DNA of 22,675 bases from Chromera velia. Its lineage: Eukaryota; Sar; Chromeraceae. The stretch is from assembly GCA_018398765.1 (NCBI GenBank), contig JAHBMJ010000597.1, forward strand, positions 21,845 through 44,519, given 5' to 3'. The notes below the pieces were generated by a model. The model was not told where the DNA came from, did not search any database, and was given only the letters and a program-made list of their open reading frames with translations. Position numbers and translations under genes: made by a program. Below, in pieces: positions 1-10,453 of this stretch (position 1 is the stretch's first letter; each line of letters opens with the position of its first letter).

Positions 1-1804
1 GGGGGGGGGGGGGGCAGGAAGGAATCTTACTAGACCTTCATCGAAGCCCATGAGAAGAAAAGCAGAAGACAAAAGAGAGTCGAGCCTGGGAGAAAAAAGA
101 CATATGACAGGCTCCGTTCCGTTCAAGGGAGGATCGGAAGGATTGAAAGAAAGCAAAAAAGGAAGCAAGCGGTCTGACGACAGACCTGACAAGAACCGCT
201 CCTTCCAGTGTGTGTGGAACTCCCTGCCTTCCTGCCTGCCCGCCTGTGGTTTCTCGAGAAAGACTTTGATTTGTCTGTCGCACTTCGCCTCCAGCTCCCA
301 CGTCTATCCACACTCTGACACCTCCCTCAGAAAGAGGAAACAAGCTGGGAGAGAGACGTGAGTGATCTGATCAAAAATGAGCCTGCCTGTCCAGGTCCAG
401 ATTGACAGACAGAGAGAGCAATCCAAATCTGCAGACAAGTCCACACAGAAAGCCCAACGGGTCAGATCACCAAGACATATAAATATACTGGGAATGTCAT
501 CTGCGCTCAGAAGGCAAAGGAAGGCACGACCCTCCTGCCCTTAGGTCTCTTGCATACTTGTATCAAGGGAGGGCCCTACAGGGGGGCAACGAAGAAGGCC
601 GGATGGAGAGAGAAGGATCGTCCCTGCATGACCCTGGTGGGCTGGGAGGACAGAAAGATGCACGGTGCATGCTAAGTGGAGTGTGATGTGATCGTATGCC
701 AGGGGAGAAAAGTCGGTTCGTGTCTTTCTTCCTCACTCATGAAGGGGGGGGTCATCAGTTCTGTGACAGTTTCTTCAGGCAAGCATTGATCAGGGAGTGC
801 ATAGGTCCCTGAGGGAACGGGTCATTCAGTCTGAGCTAGAGCATGGACTCTCTCAACAGTCTTCGGCGGCAGAATTAACGGTGAATGGATCCCTTGCAAG
901 GATTTGTTCCATCGATTTGACTCCGCGTCTCTTTGAAAGAAGAAAATACAAAAGGTGAGGAGGGAGGGGGAAGACAAAGAGACGAGAGCAGAAGAAGCGT
1001 CAGAAAAGGAGCGCTGTATGAAAGAAGCAAAAGAGTAGAAGAGGCACTTGCACGTTCTCACGAAGAGAATGGAATGGCCGACAAGAGGACGAGACAAGAA
1101 CGACTTCTTTCAAAGAACCTCCTTTCCCCACAAGGCTTGATCGATTGCGGTACATAAACGGTGAAAGAAACGGTCATTTACCCACAACTGCAGATTTCAC
1201 ACTCAAAAATTCCTGGACCAAAAGACAACCTGTCTGTGTAGGAGCACACCCAACTCGAAAACATGTCAACTAGCCTTCACTCCACCCCAAAATTCAGGGC
1301 ATTCGAGTCACGTACCCTGAGTCAGAGGACTCGAACACGGCAAGAAAAATGTTGGCTCCGATTGAGAAGAGACAGGTGGCAAAAATCAGCTCGGGGCCGA
1401 AAAGGAATGGAGAATACCCGAAGAATTCTGCCCAGTCTCCCTTGACCCTCTGCCGCTGTCTCTGTCCGGGAACGCTGGGATTTTGGCTGTCCCAACCTTC
1501 CAGACAATTTTCTGATCAGGGCAACCTTTTTCCTCTTTAATTCTCACGTGGCGTCTTGGCAAAGACGCAATTTCCTGTCGAGAAGCAATGATCGAGAACT
1601 GGACCTCTCATGTTAATCTCAATGTGAAGTCTGAAGAAAAATTTCTTAGATCGCCAAATTGCACGGCTTGCGGCGGTCCCACATGGCCCCGGAAAGCGAA
1701 GTGGGGGGCATGCCAGGCTTTCTAGACACCGGCGGCGTTTACGGTTGAACGCCGCGGTGCGCGGTTGTAAAACCTTGAAGAAAGGGGGGGGACCGCAGCG
1801 TGAT
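1..1804. other. Left flank, no gene recognised
   Basis: The stretch opens with a 14-base G run at the window edge and is mixed purine- and pyrimidine-rich sequence. Open frames here are about 100 codons or less, overlap on both strands, and show no motif, splice pattern or composition I would trust. Positions 1660-1800 are GC-rich and end in an 8-G run just before the copia target site. I see no RNA gene. It is probably intergenic or decayed transposon sequence. Confidence 0.5.
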
Positions 1805-1809
1805 TGTTC
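1805..1809. repeat. Copia target site duplication, left copy (TGTTC)
   Basis: TGTTC stands directly before the LTR edge at 1810. The identical TGTTC follows the other LTR edge at 14404. Five bp is the usual duplication length for Ty1/copia integrases. The match fixes both outer ends of the element and shows that the two LTRs belong to one insertion. Confidence 0.9.
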
Positions 1810-2105
1810 TGTGACGGTACGCTATATACTTAGCTAGGGAACGGCCAAGTACATAGACTTGAACAGAACAGAACAAACAGGAAAGTCTGAACCTACCAGA
1901 CAGCAAAGTTCTTCAGTCTTCTCGACTCCATCTTCTAGCAACAGTCAAGATGTTTACTGGAGACGGCAGTGCATTAACAGCAATTACGTCACTGCTTCAA
2001 CATGAGAAACCGCACAACATGCTGTCTAAACCTTCAGAATGACTGCCTGCGCTGACCCCAGGCGGCCTTGATGGGCTGTCTGGGGTCTTATGTATGACCT
2101 TCCCC

Positions 2106-2127
2106 AGGCGGTCCTTACGGACCGCCT
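2106..2127. repeat. Subterminal hairpin of element C
   Basis: AGGCGGTCC and GGACCGCCT are perfect 9-base arms around a TTAC loop. A similar but imperfect version lies at the other end near 3351-3372. Paired subterminal hairpins are common in elements that fold back; here they may be transposase binding sites. Confidence 0.6.
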
Positions 2128-2403
2128 GCGGCACCCTAGGCAGTCAGGGGGTCTTTCTGCATTCTCTCTATAGTATGAAAAACGTTAAAAAAACTTTAAA
2201 AATACCTTTATTCTAGGATTTAGTACCTGAACGCAACTTTAAAAATTCATTTACAATGCTTCAAATTGAATCAATAAATCAAAATTTTTATATAATTCTA
2301 GATATTATTTTATAGAAAAGAATTTAATCAAATTTTCTAAATAATTTTCCAGAGTAAATTTCCACTCTGCGATAAATTTATAAACAATGCAAAGTTGCAT
2401 ATG

Positions 2404-2772
2404 TCACTTTTTGCTTACTTGGATTGACACCTCCCAGACAAGCTCGAAATCTTCTGCCTTATCATGGTGGTAAGGGACATAGGCATCGACTGTCTGTCTG
2501 AATGTTCTGTGGCGGTTCTCTTCAGCTATGGCCTGTTCTTCTGTTATGTCCTCCATGTGAAACACCTCTCTCCGTTCTTCTACCTCTTCCCTCTCAGATT
2601 CTTCTTCTGTCACATTTACTGAAAAGGACATGCCATGAGGCAGATGCCCCACCTCCCTCTCCTTTCTGAATTGCTCTGCTTGATTCATATTTTTAGGGGG
2701 CGCAAAACGTGCCACTTCGCACTGAGAGAGGCGTAGCGCAGGCATTGACCACATGGCTCGCTTGCTCGCCAT
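2404..2772 (-). CDS. Hypothetical acidic open frame in element C
   Basis: This is a 122-codon frame of unknown function. Its middle is strongly acidic (EEESEREEVEERREV) and the C-terminal part is more normal in composition (VDAYVPYHHDKAEDFELVW). Near its 3' end, around 2418 on the minus strand, CAA is followed by GTAAGC, a plausible splice donor. It is followed by an AT-rich block that could be an intron, so the stop at 2404 may not be the true end. No transposase motif is visible. It may be a captured exon or a remnant of the element's own protein. Confidence 0.25.
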   Translation of the reverse strand: MASKRAMWSMPALRLSQCEVARFAPPKNMNQAEQFRKEREVGHLPHGMSFSVNVTEEESEREEVEERREVFHMEDITEEQAIAEENRHRTFRQTVDAYVPYHHDKAEDFELVWEVSIQVSKK

Positions 2773-2819
2773 CGTTAAAGGCTTGCAACCTACTCTACTG
2801 CATTGCAGTTAGCTGGGCA

Positions 2820-2945
2820 GGCAGTAAGCGGGAAGATCGAGTGCGGAATTATCAATCAGTGCAGTCAGCAAGCGGGAAGGCCGAGTGCGGAATTATCAAT
2901 CAGTGCAGTCAGTAAGCGGGAAGGCCAAGTACGGAATCAATCAGT
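2820..2945. repeat. 44-bp tandem repeat, about 2.8 copies
   Basis: AAGCGGGAAG recurs at 2826, 2870 and 2914, a period of 44 bp. The units share GTGCGGAATTATCAATCAGT and differ mainly by transitions; the third is shortened. It lies inside element C. Confidence 0.85.
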
Positions 2946-3231
2946 GAGTTAATCAATGGATGTAAACTGATGTGCAATGATGTGCATCTCCAGTGACAAG
3001 AATGAGAAGAGACGAAAGTTAAAAGCAACCGTCATTGACAACTTAATGTGTATCCACTCAGATTCTACTAGTATCTATCGCTGATCGCGACCGCCGAACA
3101 ATTAGTTGCTGCCGGTCTGTATAACCTGGTTAGACCTTTGATACACGGCATGTACGTATAGATCACGAAGTTGCGTCGGCGCGTCCCTCGTGCGAACCTG
3201 GTCGGGCATGTGCCCTATGGTTCATGACGAC

Positions 3232-3258
3232 AAGGTCGGTGGCTTTGGCACCGACCTT
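3232..3258. repeat. Perfect hairpin in element C
   Basis: AAGGTCGGTG and CACCGACCTT are perfect 10-base arms around a 7-base loop. It is followed by CCCCAGGC-type subterminal motifs. It may be part of the element's terminal structure rather than a terminator. Confidence 0.5.
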
Positions 3259-3717
3259 CGCCCCAGGCAACTCTCAACAACTGCCAACTGCCTGGGGCTT
3301 CGCCCCAAACAGCTCTATATAAACTTAGGAAAAACTACCTGGGGTTGCCCCAGGCGGCCCTGGCGGACCGCCTGCGGCATGCCTGGGGTACTCCAGGCGC
3401 CCCAGGCAGGTTTAGACAGCATGCCGCACGACCTAGCGCACGATCCACACCCGTGCACCAGTGTGTGTCTGACTGATTGAACTACCATCCTATCACTTTT
3501 AACCACTGACAGACTGACCGCACTCACAGTTTCCTTCAATCATACGAGCTCACATTCAAGCCCGACTCAGTATCCCTGGCGCATGCACTCAATTCGAGTC
3601 TGAACAATTTGAAAGAATGACGCATTGCCGCACGCATATAGGCCTCGGCCCACTAAAGGTCTGTGCGGCTTGCCCAGCGCGCCTCGACACGCCGCCCCGC
3701 ATATGCTCTCTCTCACA

Positions 3718-3730
3718 GATCACCCCCTGT
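3718..3730 (-). other. Copia polypurine tract
   Basis: On the minus strand a short purine run, AGGGGGTGATC, directly precedes the LTR start TGTGAGAG. This is where plus-strand priming is expected in LTR retrotransposons. Confidence 0.6.
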
Positions 3731-3787
3731 CTGAACTGTGAACGCAAGCAGGGAAGACACACTAAAAGAGAAGAAACTCAGAAACAC

Positions 3788-4606
3788 TTAACTACAACAA
3801 AGGAACTTCGTCTGTCTGTCTGCACGCATGGAACCCGAGTGAACCTACTTCACCTTCGCCCCCAACTCTGCAAGGTTCTCTAACATATACTCCAACTCAC
3901 CCTGCATGCGAGGCTCGCTCTTACACTGTTTGCTACTTAACTGAAACATCAATGGCTATGAGTCAGTCACAACAACAACAGGAGGCATCTTTCCCCACAA
4001 CTTTCTGACTAAGTGAGCGATCAACCAAGAGGACTTGACTGCATCACGCATGGCAAGCAACTCAGCTGAAGTCGTTGACCCCAGCTTTTTTGCCAGCTTC
4101 TTACTGAGCTAAAACACGGTGTTGTCCTCGCTTATCTTCTCAAGATTCGCGATCTCACTTTCATCCACCAACTGCATCTCGATTGCTAACCTCCCTTCCT
4201 TCTTTGCTAACTTATAACTCGCATCCCCCTAAACCAACAGACAGGGGACAGAAGAGACAGAAGAGAGACGCAGCGGACGAGCAGTCTCTCTAGCATGCCA
4301 GAGAGCCTTCTCAGTCGCAAGAACAGACAAACGGGACGGACGAGAGTTCGAGTAAGACAGGTGAGAAAAGAGAAAGGACAGAGACTCTGAGGGTTGGGTC
4401 TTAACCGCCCATCCCAAACAACCAACATTCTTCTGCTGTTCAGCCTGCAGAGACAGATCCATATCCTTCTCCTCAGGCAGTAAAAGGTCCTTCTCTATCA
4501 ACGGCTTTCTTGCTTTCTCACTCACACCCTCAGACATCCCTTGAATGTAACTCGACTGATTGAGTAACATCTTACCTGGACGCATACGAATGGACATACC
4601 AACGTA
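3788..4606 (-). pseudogene. Copia pol, end of RT domain and RNase H
   Basis: Pol resumes right after element B with YVGMSIRM, the usual block after the RT palm, then ATEKALWHARET of the RT/RNase H connection. RNase H follows with a DASYK-like start, the STTSAELLAMRDAV block carrying the catalytic Glu, VTDS for the next Asp, and MRADRQTK near the end. The frame stops with TAA at 3788-3790, probably the natural end of pol. Four premature TAG codons interrupt it (4229, 4109, 3956 and 3845, lowest base given). At 4109 and 3845 the family would favour Trp, at 3956 Gln. All are explained by G:C to A:T transitions. The protein would act in removal of RNA from the cDNA hybrid. Confidence 0.85.
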
Positions 4607-6258
4607 AACTAACTGTACTGACAATTGAAACTTTTGTACTAGAAAATGACTTTTAATTTTCTATATATCACACTAAATTTTATATAAAAAACTAAGTTTT
4701 TAAAGCAATTAGAATGATTCTATTTATTGTTTCTTACCTGCATGAAAGTATAAATAACTTTTAAAGATAAGGTTTAATGGGTTTGTGGTGTATATGTTGG
4801 AAATTGTTGGACGTGAGTGAGGTGAAAGAGTTATAGTATGTTGATATGTCGGGGAATGATTGCAGACTCTGCAGGCATGTGATAATGCGCAGTGTAATGC
4901 ACAAACAAGCTAACTTTTACTTCTAATGGAATACGCCGAATCCACACACTGATGTAAGGAGGGAGTACACAGTGGGCAACCCCCATGAAAGGTAAAAATG
5001 AATGTCCGCAAACAGATCTGCTGATTTGACACCCACAGAAAGCAGTTTAACCAAACAAATATTGAGCACTATGACCGTGCAAGAAGTAAATGCTTAGCTT
5101 TTAAAAGCCTGATCGATCCATGGCCTCTAACCAGAGGGCCTTGCCCATGACCAGCCATCATAGCGTTCTTGTTTTTTCTGGGTGAGGCCCGGCACTGGCC
5201 ACTGGGTCTTAGTCCACCCAAGAGCCCTACCTCCAAATTCTCATGCAAACAAGAGCTGTGCCTCACTCTCACAACTTCAGATCACCCAAGATTACCAGCC
5301 GTAATGCTTCTTTACGAAACCTAAGCACTGACAAACGGTCTTCCGAGAAAAGCTCAGTCTGATCTGCAGCACAGATATGCAAAAATTCATAAAGTGGCTT
5401 ACCTTCTGGCCACCCAGAGCTAGCCCCTTCATCCAGAAAGCCTTTCCAGCTCCTCATCTAGAGCTTGTTAGAGCACACGCATGGAAAAGATTCAATAGAA
5501 GCCTTACTGGGGCAACTTCGTAGGCCTTTTTGCATGGAGACGGGCTAGGAGACGGGCCGTGCCCTTCGTGATGGAAGATCGAAATTGCCCTCTCAGGACA
5601 ACCAGTAGAGTGAATGTCATAAACCCAAGAAAAAGCAAAGAAACCAATCCTCTGGGCTTTCGATAAAGCCTACTTTCATCGCTGGAGAGCAAGTCTGTAT
5701 GATGGGAGAGAAGCGGCACTAGGTCGTGCTTTGATCGACTTAAAACATTCGACGGAAAGCCGATTTTGGGAGCCGATTTTAGATCGGCCAACCATGTGAC
5801 GGCCCCAGAAGGCAAGCTACGCGTTGCAGGCCAGGGTCCGGCCGGCCACCAAGGCCAAAAAGCACTTCCTGGCTGCGTGCTGACCCATCAAAATGCCGAT
5901 CTGAAAAATTCTCAGTCAGGTCTTCAGAAAGTTCTCCTCCACTCAGAAAGTCGGGTCAACAGAATGGGCCTCTATCCACAAAATCTCGTTATCAAGCGTT
6001 CTATTGCATTGTATTGGAAGGCTTGACAATGATGAAATCGTGTTCAACCTGTTATTCCAGAACCTCATTTTTGGAGGGGTTACAGATTCCGGAGTTTTTT
6101 CCCCCTCCGGTATCTGTGTTGGCTGGACACCTCTGGTTGTTCGTGGGAGTGGTTGCCTCGATGCAAAGGAGTTGTACAACAACTAGAAGGGTTGCCGGAC
6201 TGGTTTGGATCGCTCCATTAGGTCAGTTCATTTTGTGTCATTCCATCTGATTCAGCAA

Positions 6259-6491
6259 CAGGAGGGGGTGGACCCTCTCGCAGAGGTACAAAGCGGCAGA
6301 ATTTCGTACCCCTGGTGGAGGGGGGAGGTCCGACCTCCTCTACAGGTTTGCATCTAAAATGTGTCTAGGAGTGTTTCCTAAACACATTTTGGATGCAAAC
6401 CTGCAGAGGAGGTCGGACCCCCCCCCTCCACCAGGGGTACGAAATTCTGCCGCTTCGTACCCCTGCGAGAGAGTACACCCCCCCCTCCCAG
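6259..6491. repeat. Near-perfect 233-bp palindrome (long hairpin)
   Basis: Left arm 6259-6370 and right arm 6375-6491 are inverted copies around the 4-base loop GTGT. Both contain GCGGCAGAATTTCGTACC, TGGTGGAGGGG, GGTCCGACCTCCTCT and the GTTTGCATC block. Mismatches are transitions plus length changes in G runs. It has the form of a foldback MITE within B, but I could not find a target duplication around it. Confidence 0.85.
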
Positions 6492-6849
6492 TGAGGGAAT
6501 TGAAAAAACCTTGTTTGCAGAGATGAGCCTTCTTGGTGTATACAGAAAGCTTTGTACGATGTCTGTGAGTGTTCCTGTGTGGCTGCAACCTGGCCATTAT
6601 GGTTTCTGAATGACTGACCGGTCTGCCCTCGGCAAGGCACAAAACTGCCGTCTCCCTTTGCATGTGTTGTTCACCCCTGCCCCCCTCCTCTGCTCTTTAC
6701 ATGTCGTGGGTCTCCTCCAGGAGATGCTTGTTTTGTGTCCCAGTCCTTCCTTAACTCGTCCAGAGGGAGGTCTTTGCATTTTTGTTAAGGCCGCAGTCTT
6801 CAGACTGTGAAAGGGAGTAGCGCCCCTACATGCCGAGCCTGTGTTTTTT

Positions 6850-7600
6850 TCTACCTGCCTGACTGCCTCCGAAATTTCGCCCTTCTTGCCTGCATGACTG
6901 CCCTCTAGCTTTCGGCCTTTCTGTCTGGCTAAATGCCTTCCCAATTTCGGCCTTTCTGCCCGTCCTATTGCCTTCCTAATTTCAGCCTTTGCCGTGCTCC
7001 CAATTTCGGTCTTCCTGCCTGCTCGATTGCCTTCCCAATTTTGGCTTTCTTGCCTGCCTGACTGCCTTCCAGAGTTTTGCATTCCTACCATGCTGACTGC
7101 TTTCCCATTTTAGCCTTCTTACCTGTCTGACTGCCCTCCAAATTTCGGTCTTTCTGTTTACTTCAATGCTTTCCAAGTTTCGGCCTTTCTGTCTGCCTGA
7201 CTGACTTTGCAATTTCGGCCTTCCTGCCTGTCCGGTTGCCTTCCCAATTTCAGCTTTCCTGCCTGCCTGATTGCCTTCCCTATTTTAGCCTTCCTTCCTG
7301 CCCAAGTTTCCTCCTAACGCTTCCTAATTTCGGTCATCCTGCTTGCCCGATGGCCTTTCCAATTTTGTTCTTCCTTCTGGCCCAACTGTCTTCCCAAATT
7401 CGGCCTTCTTGTGTGTCTGACTGCCTCTCAGAGTTCGTTCTGTCTACCTACATGCCTGCCTTCCAATTTTGGTCTTCTTGGCGGCCTGACTACCTTCCCG
7501 ATTTCGGCCTTCCTGCCCGCCCTAGTGCCCACCTGATTGCCTTCCCGATTTTGGCCTTCCTGCCCGTCCGATTGCTTTCCCAATTTCGGTCTTCCTGCTT
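6850..7600. repeat. Minisatellite, 35-bp period, about 21 units
   Basis: Units of the form GCCTTCCCAATTTCGGC plus a CTTYCTGCCTGCCTGAYT half repeat every 35 bp (for example GCCTTC at 6935 and 6970, and at 7029 and 7064). Copies are diverged. The core CpG in TTTCGGCC appears as CG, TG, CA and TA in different units. Since 35 is not a multiple of three, the long frames seen across it are by-products of the repeat. Confidence 0.88.
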
Positions 7601-7751
7601 TTATGTATCATTCTGATGCAAATTAAAGATACAGGTTGTGTTTGCATGCATGCTTTTATGTATATTCTGGCGATTCAACTGACTTTCTGTTTGTGTGCAC
7701 GTATTTCTGCAGGTGGCGTTCACGGGTGTGCATGTTTGATATATACTGAGA

Positions 7752-7752
<1 letters not shown>

Positions 7753-7782
<30 letters not shown>

Positions 7783-7792
7783 ACCCCCCCCC
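7753..7792. repeat. Poly-C tract
   Basis: Thirty C are followed by one A and nine more C. It lies inside transposon B. Length is likely polymorphic and the assembly uncertain. Confidence 0.95.
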
Positions 7793-8145
7793 TTGAGCAG
7801 TGCCTCATATGAATTGAAAACAAAACAGTTATGATCATGAGAAGAAATGCTTCAATCAGATCGATTCAGGGCCATTCAGATGCATTTCTTATTATGTTTT
7901 CGTCTTAGCGTTAATTTACGATGATAGGTACTAAACAATTTATAGTTTTGAAAAAATATATACTCTATATATACATTATTTTATTTTATTTTTTAAACAT
8001 CTTACTAAGCTTAAATAGTCTTAAATAAATTATGAAAATCAATTAGTTTAAAGGTTAAACTATCTATTTTAATGTTTTAAAAACTAAATTTTTTAAAGTC
8101 ACTTTCCAGTACAAAAGTTTCAATTATTAGTACAGTCAGTTCATA

Positions 8146-9015
8146 CAGATATAACTCTCCATTGTCCATTCTTTCTGGCTTGTCAATATCAAACAACCCC
8201 TGAATTCCCTTGACATCTTCATCAACAGAAGGAAAAAATAGAAAAAGATCGTCGACATGCATAACAAGCAACGTAACAGGCTCTCCCTTCCGATTTCTTC
8301 TGACCAGAATAGATTTCGAGATCTCAGTCCACCCCAATGAATGCATCTTCTTCTTGAAGTAGGAGGTATACACCTTTGGAGCGTCCTTCAGGCCGTACAC
8401 AGCCTTTTGGATGCGAACGAACACACCCGCCCGAAGTCTTTGATAGACCTCTACAGGGAGGTCGGAAGGGAGACGCAGCCATACAGCGTCCTTTATGGGG
8501 GCCTGGAGAAATGCTGTTGAGACATCCATCTTGACGGCCTACAGTCCACGAGAGACTGCCCACAGAAACGTAACTTTGGCGAGGCTAGGGTCTGCTGTAC
8601 CGGAGTAAGTCTCCAACATTCCCCAATCATGCGAGTCCTGAAACCCCCTTGCCATAAGACGGGACTTAGCAACTCGCTTTTCGTCTTTTAGCTTCCACGT
8701 TCGAACCCAACAGAGAGAGACGGCTTTCACTCCCTGCTCAGTCTGCAACGTCTGAGAGGAAAGATCAAACACAGAGCACAAACACCACCTGGTAAGCTCT
8801 TTCCGATCGGACTTTTTGAACAGGCCTTGAGCTACCTCTTCCTCAGTGGCAATGATGTGACCTTTCGCATCATTCTCTCTCTACAATAGTTTTTGCGCCT
8901 TCTCAGCCTTCATCAGTGCATATGCGATCTCCAAATGGCTGTTAAACGCTTTTGCAATGCAGGCTTCCTTCAATTCTCTCCTTCTTTTCCTTCTCTCCCT
9001 CACATGTCTCTCCCT
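8146..9015 (-). pseudogene. Copia pol, reverse transcriptase domain
   Basis: Reading on the minus strand, the blocks come in the expected order: KSRLMARGFQD, then TYSGTADPSLAKVTFL, MDVSTAFLQAP with a catalytic Asp, WLRLPSDLP, QKAVYGLKDAPKVYT, and MHVDDLFLFF, the catalytic VDD box that marks copia RT. The frame has TAG stops at 8881 and 8539, the second just before AVKMDVSTAF. It runs into transposon B after ...MDNGELYLY and continues at 4606. The enzyme would copy the element's RNA into cDNA in virus-like particles. This copy is dead. Confidence 0.92.
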
Positions 9016-9705
9016 CTAACTCTTTGACATCTCAGACCACCTAACAAACTCGACAGTCGCAGCTTCCTCTTCGGCTTGCTCAGCAACGATATCGACGTCC
9101 ACAGAGATCTCACTGTCAGGGACAGGAGGGATAGGAAGGTCTGAGGAATCAGGAGACGGAGGGGTCTGCTTGGCTAGTCTGTCAAGAACAGACTGGGGAA
9201 GACAACCATCAGGAGAGATCTCAAATCTTTCCACAATGTCTTTCTGTTTCACCTTTTTAAGCTCAACAGGATAGAACACACCATCATCCCCCTCTCTCAA
9301 CCAAGCAGCAGTAATACCATACGTCTGCTTTGCCCCTTCCATCACAACCTGTCCAAAAAACAGAGCACCCCCCGACCAACGAACCAGAACACCTCGGAGG
9401 GGTGGGGTACGAACGCTACCAGGTGACAAAGGAAAGCGATCGCTTGGCTCTACAATGCCATCATTGGAAGGATCACCCCCGATTTCAGCTTCTGCATCTG
9501 ATCGATTGTCCTCCTCCCTCCAACCAACCCAAACTGAACCTCTTCCAATAATGGAATCACTCTCCCTCGCCGCAACTACGTCGCTCCTGCCGTCTTCATC
9601 AAAGTTAATTCGCTCGACCCCCAACCACGACTCCAACTGAATGTGCATCAGATATACACGCAGAGCTCTCCACTGTCCCTCTCGCCGAAGCAAGACAGAG
9701 ACAGA
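9016..9705 (-). pseudogene. Copia pol, linker between integrase and RT
   Basis: This in-frame continuation of pol joins the integrase core to RT. It is rich in acidic residues and prolines toward its end (TPPSPDSSDLPIPPVPDSE). The part RGVLVRWSGGALFFGQVV may be the integrase C-terminal DNA-binding region by position only. TAG stops lie at 9706 and 9016. No chromodomain is apparent. Confidence 0.7.
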
Positions 9706-10453
9706 CTATGGGCTAATAACAAGCCCAAAAAGAGCACGCTCGCTCTTTTCGAACGGCCCACCAGCAACGAAATTCTGCCGGCGGGAAGGGTCTGCCAAGC
9801 GAACAACATCCCTAGCAGCAACAAAAAGGACACCCGACCTCTTACCAAACAAAGAACAGTTCGGTGAACGACCAGTCAAAGCATGAACGACCTCATTCAA
9901 CGCATTTGCGACACCAGGGATAAAAATAGGCCAGACATAAAAAGGGAGAGAACGTTGCAAAAGCAGCTTATTCAAAAGAGAAAAGAACTCGTCATTCACT
10001 CTTTCAACTATCGCCTGCACTTCAGGAGTGCGGGGCAGACCAAACTCAGTGTGAATGCCTTCTCTTTGACAAAAAGAACGATACTGCTTGCAAATAAACT
10101 CGCCTCCGTTGTCCAAATGAACAATCTTCGGCTTCCCTTTCCCAGCCTTCTCCCACCTGCACGTTTAAGCAACCAGATGGGCCAGTGTGCGATCGTTGGA
10201 GCGACAACACCAGAAGGACTTGCGCCGTGTGTGGAAATCAACGATCACTGACACATAGCATACCCCCCCGATGCCTTTCCTGTTCATGTCCTTCAGATCG
10301 TGGTAGATGTCAGCATTGAAGCTTCCCTCCAGACTCTCGGACTCTCGCTCTCTCTCTTCGCCTCCGTCAATTAGAGGTTCCTTGCGCGGCTTGGAGACAC
10401 GCTTTTGCGTCTCCCCAGCAGAACCCCGACGCTTCAACTTTCTGCGTCGGAAG
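9706..10453 (-). pseudogene. Copia pol, integrase catalytic core
   Basis: It reads DIYHDLKDM, then VCYVSVIVDFHTRRKSFW, then HLDNGGEFICKQY with the second catalytic Asp, and QAIVERVND with the catalytic Glu. This is an rve-type DDE integrase core. The first Asp is in the DIYHDL area. A TAA stop at 10165 splits the first and second Asp blocks. The N-terminal zinc finger lies on the far side of element A (11824-11980). Integrase inserts the cDNA and makes the 5-bp duplication seen at the element's ends. Confidence 0.9.

Larger units (their letters stand above)
2018..3423. mobile_element. DNA transposon C (non-autonomous) inside the 3' LTR
   Basis: The element is 1406 bp with 16-bp terminal inverted repeats, CATGCTGTCTAAACCT at 2018 and its complement ending at 3423. 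It is flanked by the 8-bp duplication CCGCACAA (2010-2017) / CCGCACGA (3424-3431), one transition apart. Eight bp fits hAT-type elements, but the terminal bases are not a classic hAT end, so the family is open. Both subterminal regions carry CCCCAGGCGG and GGACCGCCTGCGGCA as direct repeats and can fold into hairpins. The interior has an AT-rich block (about 2165-2400), one acidic open frame and a 44-bp tandem repeat. I see no transposase. Confidence 0.82.
1810..3717 (-). repeat. Copia 3' LTR, split by element C
   Basis: The LTR arms are 1810-2017 and 3424-3717, interrupted by element C at 2018-3423. Both arms align to the intact LTR at 13922-14404. The edges are TGTGACGG on the plus strand at 1810 and CTCTCACA ending at 3717. 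It has one insertion of about 12 bp near 3433 compared with the intact copy. In the first 208 bp I count 8 differences and in the remaining roughly 258 bp 33, all transitions. Confidence 0.9.
4607..8141. mobile_element. Transposon B, inserted between RT and RNase H of copia
   Basis: The element is 3535 bp with inverted ends of about 47 bp that start AACTRACTGTACT and differ at only five positions, all transitions. The flanks are CGTA (4603-4606) and CATA (8142-8145), a 4-bp duplication with one transition. Removing the element and one flank copy (3539 bp) brings RT and RNase H back into the same frame. The ends are AT-rich (about 4640-4780 and 7860-8110). The interior contains a palindrome, a minisatellite and poly-C. 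From 4790 to 6258 I see only short minus-strand frames (for example 5069-5272, 5269-5457, 5504-5815) with no recognisable motif. No transposase is identified, so it is non-autonomous or of an unfamiliar family. Confidence 0.82.

Noticed and set aside
50-361. Plus-strand open frame of 103 codons near the left edge
   Set aside because: No motif, overlapping open frames on the other strand, low complexity.
5504-5815. Minus-strand 103-codon frame with a hydrophobic stretch in transposon B
   Set aside because: No homology or motif recognised; not enough to call a gene.
6597-7616. Repetitive frames on both strands (RQxGRKxE-like and its complement)
   Set aside because: Produced by the 35-bp minisatellite, which shifts frame every unit.
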